A stretch of DNA of 64,000 bases. Source: Emticicia sp051209875. GTDB taxonomy: Bacteria > Bacteroidota > Bacteroidia > Cytophagales > Spirosomataceae. The position numbers and the translations under genes are program-made. The stretch covers positions 2,232,001 to 2,296,000 of the forward strand of contig NZ_JBNTQY010000001.1 in assembly GCF_051209875.1 (NCBI RefSeq). Reading direction: 5' to 3'. Shown here piece after piece: positions 41,533 to 50,611 of this stretch; the first letter of the stretch is position 1; every line of letters begins with the position of its first letter. The notes under the pieces are model-generated. The model did no database searches. It was not told the origin of the DNA and saw only the letters and a program-made list of their open reading frames with translations.

Positions 41533-41590
41533 TGATTCCTCAAAGACCTTTTTTGAAATAATATTTTTTGATTGGCTGATAAATGAAAGA

Positions 41591-41779
41591 CTATTCAGCT
41601 TTTTTCTCGCAACAAGATTTTCCTTCTTTTTTGCATTCCTTTGCCATTTCCTTATCGCAGCATTTCATTTCCTTTTTTTCGGCTTCTTTTCTTGCTTTTC
41701 TACCTTTTGCTTTATCAAAAGCATAAACACTTGCACCAGCGGTAACAACTAAAGCTAAAATTAATACGACCTTTTTCAT
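41591..41779 (-). CDS. Small exported Cys/Lys-rich protein
   Basis: The 62-residue protein has a signal peptide (about 1-20, ending SVYA) and a mature part dominated by Lys, Glu and Cys: MKCCDKEMAKECKKEGKSCC. Two vicinal Cys pairs plus a single Cys suggest metal binding or disulfide cross-linking, but no family was recognised. It stands alone on the minus strand between thyA and the OsmC gene. Confidence 0.6.
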   Translation of the reverse strand: MKKVVLILALVVTAGASVYAFDKAKGRKARKEAEKKEMKCCDKEMAKECKKEGKSCCEKKAE

Positions 41780-41905
41780 ATCTGTTATGTTAATTTTGAA
41801 TTAATAAATATACAAAACCTATAAACAAATACTATACCAAGAAGATTGACGATGTTTAATTTTCGAAAACTGCTACTTTCTTGCTTTTAGCTTTTATAAA
41901 AGCAT

Positions 41906-42325
41906 TCAATTGATTGACAATGAATGAGTTATCTCGGCAGTTGGAGATAATTGAGCTGTTGCAGAACAGTATTTTTCCATCGAAAGTTTGATCGCTCGTT
42001 CAACTTTAACAATATCTAAATCGCCCTTAAAAGCAAAATGTACGTTAATTTTTCGGAAAGGACTCATTTCTGTACCTTCAATTTTTTCACGGTCGCCATC
42101 GACAGTAATTTTCAGGTCTTCAATGACTTGACGTTGTTTTTTTAGAATCAAAATCACGTCAATGGCTGTGCAACCGCCCAAGCCCATCAATAATAATTCC
42201 ATGGGCCTTGCACCCAAATTATGGCCACCTATGTCAACATTCGCATCAATGTGATTTTTAACACCCGAAGCTCCTGACGCCTCAAAATGGAAGGCATCAT
42301 CTACTCTTATCAATTCAACTTTCAT
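41906..42325 (-). CDS. OsmC/Ohr-family protein
   Basis: The 139-residue protein has the OsmC fold with both peroxidatic-type cysteines: Cys in MGLGGCTAIDVILILKKQRQ and in SMEKYCSATAQLS. N-terminal ARPMELLLMG and the late SPTAEITHSL fit the YhfA-like subgroup. The family reduces organic hydroperoxides. The substrate and electron donor for this subgroup are less certain. A -7-like TATTTTTG lies about 20 bases upstream. Confidence 0.9.
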   Translation of the reverse strand: MKVELIRVDDAFHFEASGASGVKNHIDANVDIGGHNLGARPMELLLMGLGGCTAIDVILILKKQRQVIEDLKITVDGDREKIEGTEMSPFRKINVHFAFKGDLDIVKVERAIKLSMEKYCSATAQLSPTAEITHSLSIN

Positions 42326-42687
42326 TGTTTCTTTTTTTTACAAAAATAATAATAATCTAACATTAACCTCACTTAGCAAAGTTTCATTTAAAGACGTTAG
42401 TTTGTTGAATATTAGAAAAGTTATATTTTTATTTAAAATTACACAATATTAGTTTTAACGTATTTTCATGAATTTAGATAAAATATTTTAAAAATATCCT
42501 AAATTGTAAACCTATAAATTCGTTTTTAATACAATTTTTATTGTACTATTCTAATATTTAAAGATACATAAAAAAGAATATTGACAAAATATTATTTGGT
42601 ATAATATCTATTTTGCAAAATAAGTTAAAAAATACTTGACATATATTTATTAATTGTATTATGTTTGTAGCATAAACAGCAAAACAA
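42326..42687 (+). other. Very AT-rich promoter region
   Basis: This 362-base gap separates divergent genes and is composed mostly of A/T tracts. It holds one excellent Bacteroidota promoter just before the plus-strand gene and a weaker -7 match for the OsmC gene. No coding frame or RNA motif was seen. Confidence 0.5.
42636..42667 (+). promoter_or_regulatory. Bacteroidota-type promoter of the small membrane protein
   Basis: TTG at 42636-42638, a 21-base spacer and TATGTTTG (42660-42667) match the TTG/TAnnTTTG consensus. Transcription would start near 42674, giving a leader of only about 14 bases. Confidence 0.65.
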
Positions 42688-42978
42688 ATGAAAAATCAAA
42701 TAGACGAAGAAACGTACATCTGGTCATTTAAAGTATTTGGACTTCTTGGAATCCTACTTTTATTAGTAAACATTTTTTTGTATTTCTCACCAGATCCGAT
42801 GCACGTAATGGTGTTTAAGTTTTCAAGCTCTACATTTTGTATTTTATTTGCGGTAGGTATTTGGATGCGTTTAGAGTACTTGAAATCGTTTAAAGTTTCT
42901 ACCTACAAAACACTTCGTGTACCAATGTGGGCTTCAATTTTGGTTTTTGCTTTGACTGCCTTTTCAAGATTTTTATAA
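42688..42978 (+). CDS. Small polytopic membrane protein
   Basis: The 96-residue protein has three hydrophobic segments (about 16-34, 43-60 and 78-94), separated by a short periplasmic or cytoplasmic loop FSPDPMH and a basic stretch EYLKSFKVSTYKTLRVP. It has no recognised family. It has its own promoter and terminator, so it is monocistronic and probably expressed. An envelope role is the only safe inference. Confidence 0.65.
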   Translation: MKNQIDEETYIWSFKVFGLLGILLLLVNIFLYFSPDPMHVMVFKFSSSTFCILFAVGIWMRLEYLKSFKVSTYKTLRVPMWASILVFALTAFSRFL

Positions 42979-43006
42979 GATTTTTTTTCAGAAAATAATA
43001 TTTGGA

Positions 43007-43037
43007 AGAGCAAAACCGAAGTTTTGCTCTTTTTTTG
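43007..43037 (+). terminator. Terminator of the small membrane protein gene
   Basis: AGAGCAAAAC and GTTTTGCTCT form a perfect 10-pair stem with a CGAA tetraloop, followed by seven T. Confidence 0.9.
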
Positions 43038-43247
43038 TGACTCAGTTACCCATTTTGACGCAATTAACCAATGTTATTGTCATTAAATTCTGCCTTTTTG
43101 TCCATCTTTTTCTTATTCAATTCACACTTTTCTGTCATTTTTTCCGAAAATATAGATTCCGCACACTTTTTGATGAATGTTCAATGTATCTGTAATTATC
43201 AGATTGAAATCTTTACAACTATAAAAAATTAAAGCTGAAGAGGAACA

Positions 43248-45875
43248 ATGAACTTCAATCAATATACCATTAAAGCCCAAGAAGTGATTCAAAAGGCTTC
43301 CGAAATTGCCCTTTCCAACGGGCAACAAGCGATCGAAACGGGGCATATTCTAAAAGCAATTTTAGAAGAAGATGCCAATACTGCTACTTTTTTATTGAAC
43401 AAAGCAGGTGCAAAACAAGAATCTATACAAACAAAACTTGACAGTATTATTGGTGCTTATCCTAAAGTTTCGGGAGGTACCGCTCAAGTTTATTTGAGCA
43501 ATGATACCAATCAAGCCCTGACCAAAGCCACCAGTCTGATAAAAGACTTTGGTGATGAGTTTGTAAGTGTGGAAATATTACTTTTGAGTTTAGCTGTAGG
43601 CAAAGATGCTATAGCTAACTTATTGAAAGACAACAACTTAACTGAAAAAAAACTAAAAGAATCCATCAAAGAATTGAGAGGAAATAGCACAGTGAAAGAT
43701 CAAAATGCCGAAAATACTTACCAAGCCCTTTCTCGTTATAGTAAAAATCTGAATGATTTAGCTCGAAAAGGCAAAATAGACCCTGTTATTGGACGTGATG
43801 AAGAAATTCGTAGAGTTTTACAAATTTTATCTCGCCGTACCAAAAATAATCCGATTCTTTTAGGTGAGCCTGGGGTTGGTAAAACAGCCATCGTAGAAGG
43901 TTTGGCTCAGAGAATTGTATCGGGTGATGTTCCTGAAAACCTAAAATCAAAAACAATAGTATCGCTTGATATGGGATTGTTGATTGCAGGTGCAAAATAT
44001 AAAGGTGAATTTGAAGAACGTTTAAAAGCTGTTATCAAGGAAGTAACCGACTCGAATGGTGAAATGATTTTATTTATTGATGAAATTCATACGCTTGTGG
44101 GTGCAGGTGCAGGCGGAGAAGGAGCAATGGATGCAGCAAACCTATTGAAACCAGCTCTTTCTCGTGGAGAATTGCACACCATTGGAGCAACAACACTCAA
44201 CGAATATCAAAAATATATTGAAAAAGATAAAGCTTTAGAGCGTCGTTTCCAAACGGTGGTGGTTGATGAGCCAAATGTAACTGATGCCATTTCTATTTTA
44301 CGTGGTATCAAAGATAAATACGAGTTGCACCATGGCGTACGAATTCAGGATGATGCCGTAATTGCTGCGGTTGAGTTATCAAATAGATATATCTCTGATA
44401 GATTTTTGCCTGATAAAGCCATTGACTTGATGGACGAAGCAGCTTCAAAATTGCGTTTAGAAATGGACTCAATGCCTGAAGAATTGGATGAATTGAATCG
44501 TAAAATCATGCAATTAGAAATTGAGCGTGAAGCCATACGTCGTGAAAATAACCGTGAAAAAGAAGCAACTTTAAACAAAGATATTGCTGATTTAAGTGAA
44601 AAACGCAATGAATTGAAGGCAAAATGGGAAAATGAAAAAGGCTCACTCAATGAAATTCGTAACTTGAAAGAGCAAATTGATCAACTCAAAATTGAAGCCG
44701 AACAAGCCGAACGTGCTGGAGATTATGGGAAAGTTGCAGAGATTCGTTATGGTAAATTGATAGAAACCAATAATAGATTAAACGAAATTCAAACAAGCAA
44801 TAATCAACAACCTGCCACATTATTAAATGAAGAAGTGACACCAGAAAATATTGCCGAGATTGTGGCAAGATGGACGGGTGTTCCTGTGGTGAAAATGTTG
44901 CAAAGTGAGCGAGAAAAATTGCTTCATCTCGAAGACGAACTTCGAAAGCGAGTAGCAGGGCAGGAGGAAGCCATTGAATTGGTAGCTGATGCAGTGCGTC
45001 GTTCACGTGCAGGAATGCAAGACCCTAAAAAACCAATTGGTAGTTTCTTATTCTTGGGAAGTACTGGCGTAGGAAAGACAGAATTAGCGAAAGCTTTGGC
45101 CGAGTATTTGTTCAATGATGACACTGCCATGATAAGGATTGATATGAGCGAATACCAAGAACGCCATGCGGTAAGCCGTTTGGTGGGAGCTCCTCCAGGA
45201 TACGTTGGATATGATGAAGGCGGACAATTGACAGAAGCAGTCAGAAGAAAGCCTTATAGTGTAATTCTGTTAGATGAAATTGAAAAAGCTCACCCTGATG
45301 TGTGGAATACGCTATTACAAGTCTTAGATGAAGGTCGTTTGACTGATAACAAAGGTCGCACGGCTAACTTTAAAAACTCGATTATCATTATGACATCAAA
45401 CATTGGTAGTCATATTATCCAAGATAAGTATTTGCAAGCCAAAGGCGATGAAAAGGGTTGGTCTCTTTTCTATAAAGAAGAGGCTAAAAATGAAGTGATG
45501 GACTTATTGAAAGCTTCGGTTAGACCTGAGTTTTTGAATAGAATTGATGAAATCGTACTTTTTGACCCATTGACTAAGGTAAATATTCGCAGAATTGTTC
45601 AGATTCAATTTAAACAAATTCAAGCGAGATTAGCCGAGCAAGGTATAACTCTTGAAAGCTCAAATGAGGTGTTAGATAAATTAGGAGAAGAAGGTTATGA
45701 CATCACCTTTGGAGCAAGGCCACTCAAAAGAGTGTTGCAACGTAGAGTTTTGAACGAACTTTCAAAAGAGATTTTGTCAGGAAAAGTGCAAAAAGATTCG
45801 GTAGTAATGATGGAATTGGGCAGCGATGGCGAAATCGTTTTTGAGAATATTGAGGCTGCTGAGGTTGTGGATTGA
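43248..45875 (+). CDS. clpB: ClpB disaggregase
   Basis: The 875-residue AAA+ protein has the Clp N domain (1-145), two nucleotide-binding domains with Walker A GEPGVGKT (206-213) and GSTGVGKT (604-611), and the coiled-coil middle domain (about 405-530, LDELNRKIMQLEIEREAIRR). KALERRFQTVVVDEP and FLNRIDEIVLFDPL are typical of ClpB. With DnaK it rescues aggregated proteins. The gene has its own terminator. No CIRCE operator was found in the 210 bases upstream, so heat regulation is probably sigma-dependent. Confidence 0.97.
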   Translation: MNFNQYTIKAQEVIQKASEIALSNGQQAIETGHILKAILEEDANTATFLLNKAGAKQESIQTKLDSIIGAYPKVSGGTAQVYLSNDTNQALTKATSLIKDFGDEFVSVEILLLSLAVGKDAIANLLKDNNLTEKKLKESIKELRGNSTVKDQNAENTYQALSRYSKNLNDLARKGKIDPVIGRDEEIRRVLQILSRRTKNNPILLGEPGVGKTAIVEGLAQRIVSGDVPENLKSKTIVSLDMGLLIAGAKYKGEFEERLKAVIKEVTDSNGEMILFIDEIHTLVGAGAGGEGAMDAANLLKPALSRGELHTIGATTLNEYQKYIEKDKALERRFQTVVVDEPNVTDAISILRGIKDKYELHHGVRIQDDAVIAAVELSNRYISDRFLPDKAIDLMDEAASKLRLEMDSMPEELDELNRKIMQLEIEREAIRRENNREKEATLNKDIADLSEKRNELKAKWENEKGSLNEIRNLKEQIDQLKIEAEQAERAGDYGKVAEIRYGKLIETNNRLNEIQTSNNQQPATLLNEEVTPENIAEIVARWTGVPVVKMLQSEREKLLHLEDELRKRVAGQEEAIELVADAVRRSRAGMQDPKKPIGSFLFLGSTGVGKTELAKALAEYLFNDDTAMIRIDMSEYQERHAVSRLVGAPPGYVGYDEGGQLTEAVRRKPYSVILLDEIEKAHPDVWNTLLQVLDEGRLTDNKGRTANFKNSIIIMTSNIGSHIIQDKYLQAKGDEKGWSLFYKEEAKNEVMDLLKASVRPEFLNRIDEIVLFDPLTKVNIRRIVQIQFKQIQARLAEQGITLESSNEVLDKLGEEGYDITFGARPLKRVLQRRVLNELSKEILSGKVQKDSVVMMELGSDGEIVFENIEAAEVVD

Positions 45876-45892
45876 GGGTGATTGAGAGGTTT

Positions 45893-45933
45893 ATCCTGCA
45901 AGGTTTTATTTTAAACCTTGCAGGATTTTTTTG
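45893..45933 (+). terminator. clpB terminator
   Basis: ATCCTGCAAGGTTT and AAACCTTGCAGGAT form a perfect 14-pair stem followed by a T-run, 17 bases after the clpB stop. Confidence 0.92.
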
Positions 45934-46047
45934 TTTTAGGAAATGGAGAATTTATGACAAATCGTTACAAGAATAGAATATCAGCATGGCAAAATTCTGT
46001 CACAAGCAGCAATTAAAAGTTTTATGTATTAAAAATAGTTATCTCCT

Positions 46048-46755
46048 CTACTTCAAAACATCCTTATAAACAGGAAATAACTCTTCGTGCGTCATGCCAG
46101 CTTTGGTGCGGTTATCGTAGAGAATTTTTATATAGGCTTTATCAACGTCGGTGTAATCGGTTGGATTATACTCCAAATCAATCGTATCCCACATAATTGA
46201 ACGTTTGGTAGGGACATGAGAAAAACCAATGGCATGACCAATTTCATGACGAGAAATCAAGCGACGATCAAGAGTTGGGAATACACTCGTTACCCAAATA
46301 ACTACTTTTTCTAACTCATTTTTTGAACTTGAAATTGACATAAAAGCAGTCCCACCCACTTGTAATTCCCCTTGTAAGCTCAGTTTATATTTAGCTTCAA
46401 ACTCGGTGTCACGACCTGAAAATAATTTGATATTAGCTTTAGATTCGTCAGATGTTTTAATAAATTTTGTGGATTGACTCAGTTGATTGATTTGAGTAAA
46501 GACACTATCTGTAATAGTAATCAAATCGTTTGTGTGGCTGCCGTCAGCGTCAAACCAATAAAATACTTCACTTTTTGCCCATTTTTGTATTTTACCTCGG
46601 CTTCCACCTAAACCTGCACTTTTGAATGTATTGAATACAAACTGACCATCAATGGTCGTTGGCTCCCAATTTGTGTCGATTGGAGTAGGCGTTTCTGTTT
46701 TATTACAGGCCAAGACAACAATCAATATTAATGCAATAAAAAGTCTGGAAAACAT
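46048..46755 (-). CDS. Metzincin-type metalloprotease lipoprotein
   Basis: The 235-residue protein has a lipoprotein signal ending VVLAC (Cys17). The zinc site is HEIGHAIGFSH, the H-E-x-x-H-x-x-G-x-x-H of matrixin-like metzincins, followed by a Met-turn in RSIMWDTI. DFDADGSHTND-like and strand-rich segments precede it. A secreted, outer membrane-anchored endopeptidase is inferred; the substrate is unknown. The protein is short for M10 peptidases with no pro-domain cysteine switch evident, so it may be made active or be inhibited by another means. Confidence 0.85.
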   Translation of the reverse strand: MFSRLFIALILIVVLACNKTETPTPIDTNWEPTTIDGQFVFNTFKSAGLGGSRGKIQKWAKSEVFYWFDADGSHTNDLITITDSVFTQINQLSQSTKFIKTSDESKANIKLFSGRDTEFEAKYKLSLQGELQVGGTAFMSISSSKNELEKVVIWVTSVFPTLDRRLISRHEIGHAIGFSHVPTKRSIMWDTIDLEYNPTDYTDVDKAYIKILYDNRTKAGMTHEELFPVYKDVLK

Positions 46756-46808
46756 AGTGTAATCTTTTTCTATATACTAACGTAGAAATACTGTTTTTCA
46801 ATAAACAA

Positions 46809-47369
46809 TTATTTCCATTTAATGTTACAACCCATACTTGGATATTGAATTTCAGAAATCATTTGATTCGATAAAAGGGCATTCAGAGCTCCACGTAAAT
46901 CACTACCAGTAACTGGTTTTGGGTTTTCGACTCGTGGTCGAGAATCATCTAAACGTCCACGGTATTTGAGTTGTTTTTTTCCATCAAAGATATAAAAATC
47001 AGGGGTACAAGCTGCGTCATAAGCACGAGCTACAACTTGTGTTTCATCATATAAATAAGGAAATGTAAAACCTGATTCTTGGGCAAAAACTTTCATGGGT
47101 TCAGGGCCATCTTGAGGATACTTTTCAACATCATTCGAGCTGATGGCGATGAAAGAAACACCTTTGGGCTGATAATCTTGTGCCAATTTGACAATCTCAT
47201 TTTTTACATGAATTACATAAGGACAATGATTACAGATAAACATGATGACAGTAGCTTTGTCAGAACATAAATCGTTGATGGATAGTAGTTTATCACTAAT
47301 AGTGTCTAATAAAATGAATTCAGGAGCAAGCGTCCCAATAGGTAACATATTTGATTCAGTAAGAGCCAT
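46809..47369 (-). CDS. AhpC/TSA-like thioredoxin-family protein
   Basis: From the preferred start the protein has 186 residues. The thioredoxin fold carries C-x-x-C in MFICNHCPYVIHV, then ISSNDVEKYPQDGP and CTPDFYIFDG with the cis-Pro. This matches a cytoplasmic peroxiredoxin-like family common in Bacteroidota and cyanobacteria, whose members start MALTESNMLPIGT-like. The frame extends 13 codons upstream to 47408 but those residues look random, so the internal ATG is preferred. The partner protein is unknown. Confidence 0.82.
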   Translation of the reverse strand: MALTESNMLPIGTLAPEFILLDTISDKLLSINDLCSDKATVIMFICNHCPYVIHVKNEIVKLAQDYQPKGVSFIAISSNDVEKYPQDGPEPMKVFAQESGFTFPYLYDETQVVARAYDAACTPDFYIFDGKKQLKYRGRLDDSRPRVENPKPVTGSDLRGALNALLSNQMISEIQYPSMGCNIKWK

Positions 47370-47524
47370 AATGATCAAAACCAAGAATGATGAGCAAGCG
47401 AAACGCAAATTAATTAAAATTTAATTCAAAAAGTGAGGGATAACAAAATTAAAATTGTCTAATGAATATACGGTGTGCAACCTTTTTCCGTTTTTAATCA
47501 TCTATTACAAAAATGCTCATTATT

Positions 47525-47797
47525 ATGAAAAATCAATCAAGGTTTCGTTTATTGACTTTAGTAGGAGTTTTTGCTCTTTTATCTATTAGTTTATCAAGCT
47601 GTTTTTATGGTGGCTATGGTTACAATAGTCGCTATTATGGTCGTCCTTATGGTTATGCTTATCGCCCACCAGTAAGAGTTTATCCAGCTCCTCGATATCA
47701 TGATAATTACCGTAGAAGTTATGGTTATAATAATCATAATTATCGTGGTGGAGATAGAAGTTATCGTGGTGGAAGTAGTCGAAATGGTCGCAGATAA
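47525..47797 (+). CDS. Small Gly/Tyr/Arg-rich lipoprotein
   Basis: The 90-residue protein has a lipoprotein signal ending SLSSC and a mature part of low complexity: repeated Y-G-Y, R-P-Y, and Y-R-G-G words and a basic C-terminus. An upstream ATG at 47513 is also in frame, but 47525 gives a normal signal peptide. Such low-complexity envelope lipoproteins recur in Bacteroidota with unknown function. It shares a bidirectional terminator with the convergent DUF3108 gene. Confidence 0.65.
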   Translation: MKNQSRFRLLTLVGVFALLSISLSSCFYGGYGYNSRYYGRPYGYAYRPPVRVYPAPRYHDNYRRSYGYNNHNYRGGDRSYRGGSSRNGRR

Positions 47798-47801
47798 ATA
47801 T

Positions 47802-47838
47802 AAAAATGCCTCTCAAAATTAGTGGGAGGCATTTTTTA
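47802..47838. terminator. Bidirectional terminator
   Basis: AAATGCCTC and GAGGCATTT arms around a loop of about a dozen bases, with A-run on the left and T-run on the right, serve the convergent lipoprotein and DUF3108 genes. Confidence 0.85.
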
Positions 47839-47848
47839 TTAGAAAGAC

Positions 47849-48637
47849 TTATTTCCAATCAAATTCATATCTTGTATTTCGGTATTCCTTTAATTCCATT
47901 GAGGCACTTCCAACAGAAAAATCTATTTCAATTCTGATTGGTACTCTATTTTTGTCGTCTGAAACCCATATTCTGATTGCATCTTCTCCCTCAAACATTG
48001 CGTTTGGTGGTAATATAGGATTCAATTTGATAACATTTATTTTGCCAAATCTAGTCCTCACAACACCTCTTCCATTAAATTTTACCTTCATATTATAGAT
48101 TTCGTCATCAAAAAACATATTTGATGAAACTGACTCTCCAGCTTTTACCTTAGAAAAATCGACTGTTCTCAAAAAGTAATAGCCAGAAACTACATCATGC
48201 ACATTATCGGGTAATTTAAAATTTTTCTTTTCTTTGTCTTGTTCTCGAATAGCAGAATTGGCTATGTGATCAAAAATAATGGTTTGGTCTTTTTTATAGT
48301 TATTTTCATGCAAACTCATCAAAAACTTTTGTGGCAAAATGGCAGCCGTGTCTAAGTACGAACGATAAGTATTGCGAATACGAAAAAGGTCAGTCAAACC
48401 TGTAGTTTTACCAAAAATGTTGACTCTATAACAAGGACGATTATTAACCGAATAGATTTGTGGACTTACATCCACTGTCGCTTCACCGATAGGTAAAAAT
48501 CCGAATTTTACTTTATATTCAAAATATTCACCTGCTTGAAAGCTTGAATTCGGTAAATAACGATATGAATCACTTATCACGAATGATGACAAAGCAAAAA
48601 CAAAACAAATAAATAGTATTTTTTTTAGAATTTTCAT
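47849..48637 (-). CDS. DUF3108-domain secreted protein
   Basis: The 262-residue protein has a signal peptide (about 1-21) and a DUF3108 domain: AGEYFEYKVKFGFLPIGEATV near the start, DLFRIRNTYRSYLD, and IRIWVSDDKNRVPIRIE near the end. DUF3108 is a periplasmic beta-barrel-like domain of unknown function, common in Bacteroidota. It is transcribed on the minus strand after the aminopeptidase, with a 30-base gap, so the two are probably an operon. Confidence 0.88.
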   Translation of the reverse strand: MKILKKILFICFVFALSSFVISDSYRYLPNSSFQAGEYFEYKVKFGFLPIGEATVDVSPQIYSVNNRPCYRVNIFGKTTGLTDLFRIRNTYRSYLDTAAILPQKFLMSLHENNYKKDQTIIFDHIANSAIREQDKEKKNFKLPDNVHDVVSGYYFLRTVDFSKVKAGESVSSNMFFDDEIYNMKVKFNGRGVVRTRFGKINVIKLNPILPPNAMFEGEDAIRIWVSDDKNRVPIRIEIDFSVGSASMELKEYRNTRYEFDWK

Positions 48638-48667
48638 TTTAATAAATAACCTGACTTGACGTATAGT

Positions 48668-49744
48668 TTAGAAAACAATACTTGTTGGATATTGTTCCTT
48701 TAAATACTTTAAATATTTGTTAAAATCTTTGTTAAATTGAATGCTAAATTCATCTTTAAACTGATTTTGCTTACTTTGGTAGGTCAGATAACCAATAAAA
48801 TAGGCATTATTTGGCAAATTTCCGTCATTCAATGACCATTTTTTTCGGTTTATTAATTTAGACTGAAAACTATTAGAAAGTAATGTGTCAGTTGAATTGA
48901 TGATGTTCAATATCAACTTATTTTTTTCTTGTTTTTTTAATTTTAAGGTTAAATTTTTATCGAAATGATTATATAAACTATCTAATTTCTTAGCCCCTCT
49001 AATCAAATGTTGGCTATAAGTATCGTTGTATTTTTTTGAGAATTGATAGCGTTCTAATTCTTTGGAGTTTTTTCCGAATTTTGATTCTAAAAAACGAATG
49101 GCTCCATAATCACCAACAAAATCTGCGAGATTTTCGTTGAATTCTATGTTGTTTTTTACAAAAAGTGTACCATGAGTAAGTTCATGAATAATAAGAGATG
49201 CTAATCTTCCTTCTGATTTTTCTAACATCGAACTTAAAATTGGATCTTTTAAATAGCCTAAAGTACTCCATGCCGAAACTTCATTGAGCTGTGTGTCATA
49301 ACCATTATTTTTTAACTCTGCTATTTCTTCTTTAGCAATATTTTCTTCAAAATGACCTTTATAACTAAACGTACCTATAATTGGAAAATGCCATTTTTTT
49401 GCTTTTAATTTAAAAGGCTCACAAGCTGTAATTACCCAAAGAATGGGTTTTTGGTGTTGGTCATAAAAAGTTGTATAGTTTTTAGAGGGATTGAGACCTA
49501 AAGAATCAACAGCAAATTTTTTAATTTCTTGAATCAATCTAATTCTATTTTTTAAGGAATCGGGATAAGCTTTATCTACTAAAACTTCTGAAACTGGGCG
49601 AGTATTAAAAATAATTGTTAGTTGCCCTTTAGCTTGACGATAAGCATAGATTGTTGAGTCGTAATGATAGATAAGGAAAATAGCTAATAGCATTAATGCT
49701 CCAAGAAGTGAATATTTGAATATTTTAAAAACTTTTTGCCTCAT
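48668..49744 (-). CDS. Putative aminopeptidase, COG4324 family
   Basis: The 358-residue protein starts with a membrane anchor (KYSLLGALMLLAIFLIYH) and carries the metallopeptidase motif HELTHGTLF, with a downstream glutamate in FNENLADFVGDYGA, the gluzincin pattern of this family. The domain is exported, held by the N-terminal helix. An upstream in-frame start at 49864 would add 40 residues of unlikely sequence, so ATG 49744 is chosen. It is probably co-transcribed with the DUF3108 gene. The peptide substrate is unknown. Confidence 0.85.
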   Translation of the reverse strand: MRQKVFKIFKYSLLGALMLLAIFLIYHYDSTIYAYRQAKGQLTIIFNTRPVSEVLVDKAYPDSLKNRIRLIQEIKKFAVDSLGLNPSKNYTTFYDQHQKPILWVITACEPFKLKAKKWHFPIIGTFSYKGHFEENIAKEEIAELKNNGYDTQLNEVSAWSTLGYLKDPILSSMLEKSEGRLASLIIHELTHGTLFVKNNIEFNENLADFVGDYGAIRFLESKFGKNSKELERYQFSKKYNDTYSQHLIRGAKKLDSLYNHFDKNLTLKLKKQEKNKLILNIINSTDTLLSNSFQSKLINRKKWSLNDGNLPNNAYFIGYLTYQSKQNQFKDEFSIQFNKDFNKYLKYLKEQYPTSIVF

Positions 49745-49847
49745 ACTTAAATTATAGGTTAGCTTCTTGATTAAACGTAAAAATGTCTTTTTATATTCAT
49801 GAAAATTAAAAAAATTATATATAACAATAAAATAATACAATAAATAT

Positions 49848-49879
49848 TTGCAAATATCCTCCAAATTTATTTATTTTTG
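49848..49879 (+). promoter_or_regulatory. Bacteroidota-type promoter
   Basis: TTG at 49848-49850, a 21-base spacer and TATTTTTG at 49872-49879 match the consensus and precede the membrane protein gene by about 45 bases. Confidence 0.6.
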
Positions 49880-49924
49880 AATTGAATATTTCAAAACCTA
49901 ATCCTTTTCTAACCTTAAAAATTT

Positions 49925-50467
49925 ATGACTAAAGCTATTATTGCGTCCGTCGTAGGAGGTATCATCCTCTTTATGTGGCAGTTTCTCTCTTGGACTGTCC
50001 TTGATTTGCATCGTCCGATGCAAATGTACACACCAAAGCAAGAAGAAATATTAAAATTTCTCGGAGAAAATCTTGATGAAGGAAATTACTTTTTGCCAAC
50101 AGTTCCTGAAGGAACATCATCAGAAGAAACCGAAAAAGCTATGAATGCTTCTGCTGGAAAACCTTGGGCAGATATTCGTTTCCATAAAGCGATGGGTATG
50201 CAAGCCAATATGACTATGAATATGGTCAGAGGTCTTTTAGTTGACATTATTGCCGTGTTTTTGCTTAGCTGGTTCTTATTAAAGAAAGGATCTGATTTTA
50301 AAAATACGCTAAGTGCCTGTGTTGTTTTTGGGCTAATTGCTTATCTAACAACTGATTATACATTTCAGATTTGGTATGAAACAAATAGTATTCCTAATTT
50401 AATAGATGCCATTGCCAGTTGGGGTTTATGTGGTGTATGGCTTGGTTGGTGGAATGGGCGGAAATAG
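49925..50467 (+). CDS. Integral membrane protein of unknown function
   Basis: The 180-residue protein has an N-terminal membrane helix (about 5-27), a soluble loop with Pro/Glu-rich sequence (about 30-95) and three further helices (about 100-120, 127-145 and 155-175). It ends CGVWLGWWNGRK. No domain is recognised. It has its own promoter and a bidirectional terminator and stands alone, so it is likely monocistronic. Confidence 0.7.
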   Translation: MTKAIIASVVGGIILFMWQFLSWTVLDLHRPMQMYTPKQEEILKFLGENLDEGNYFLPTVPEGTSSEETEKAMNASAGKPWADIRFHKAMGMQANMTMNMVRGLLVDIIAVFLLSWFLLKKGSDFKNTLSACVVFGLIAYLTTDYTFQIWYETNSIPNLIDAIASWGLCGVWLGWWNGRK

Positions 50468-50510
50468 TCTTAACACAATTTTCTAAATTGTAATGTTTAA
50501 AGTATAAACT

Positions 50511-50552
50511 ATAAAAAAGCCGTCATAATTTGTATATGACGGCTTTTTTATA
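50511..50552. terminator. Bidirectional terminator between the membrane protein and carB
   Basis: AAAAAAGCCGTCATA and TATGACGGCTTTTTT form a perfect 15-pair stem with a seven-base loop, with A-run and T-run suitable for both directions. Confidence 0.92.
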
Positions 50553-50611
50553 GTATTTATAGAAACAATTTATTCAAAAAACGACCAAAATTCTTTATTC
50601 GTCATTATGAT

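Noticed and set aside
43038..43247. Possible CIRCE or other heat-shock operator before clpB
   Set aside because: No TTAGCACTC/GAGTGCTAA pair or other long palindrome is present in the gap.
47586..47858. Minus-strand frame rich in His, Asn and Tyr
   Set aside because: It is antisense to the Gly/Tyr/Arg-rich lipoprotein gene; its composition comes from the repetitive codons of that gene.
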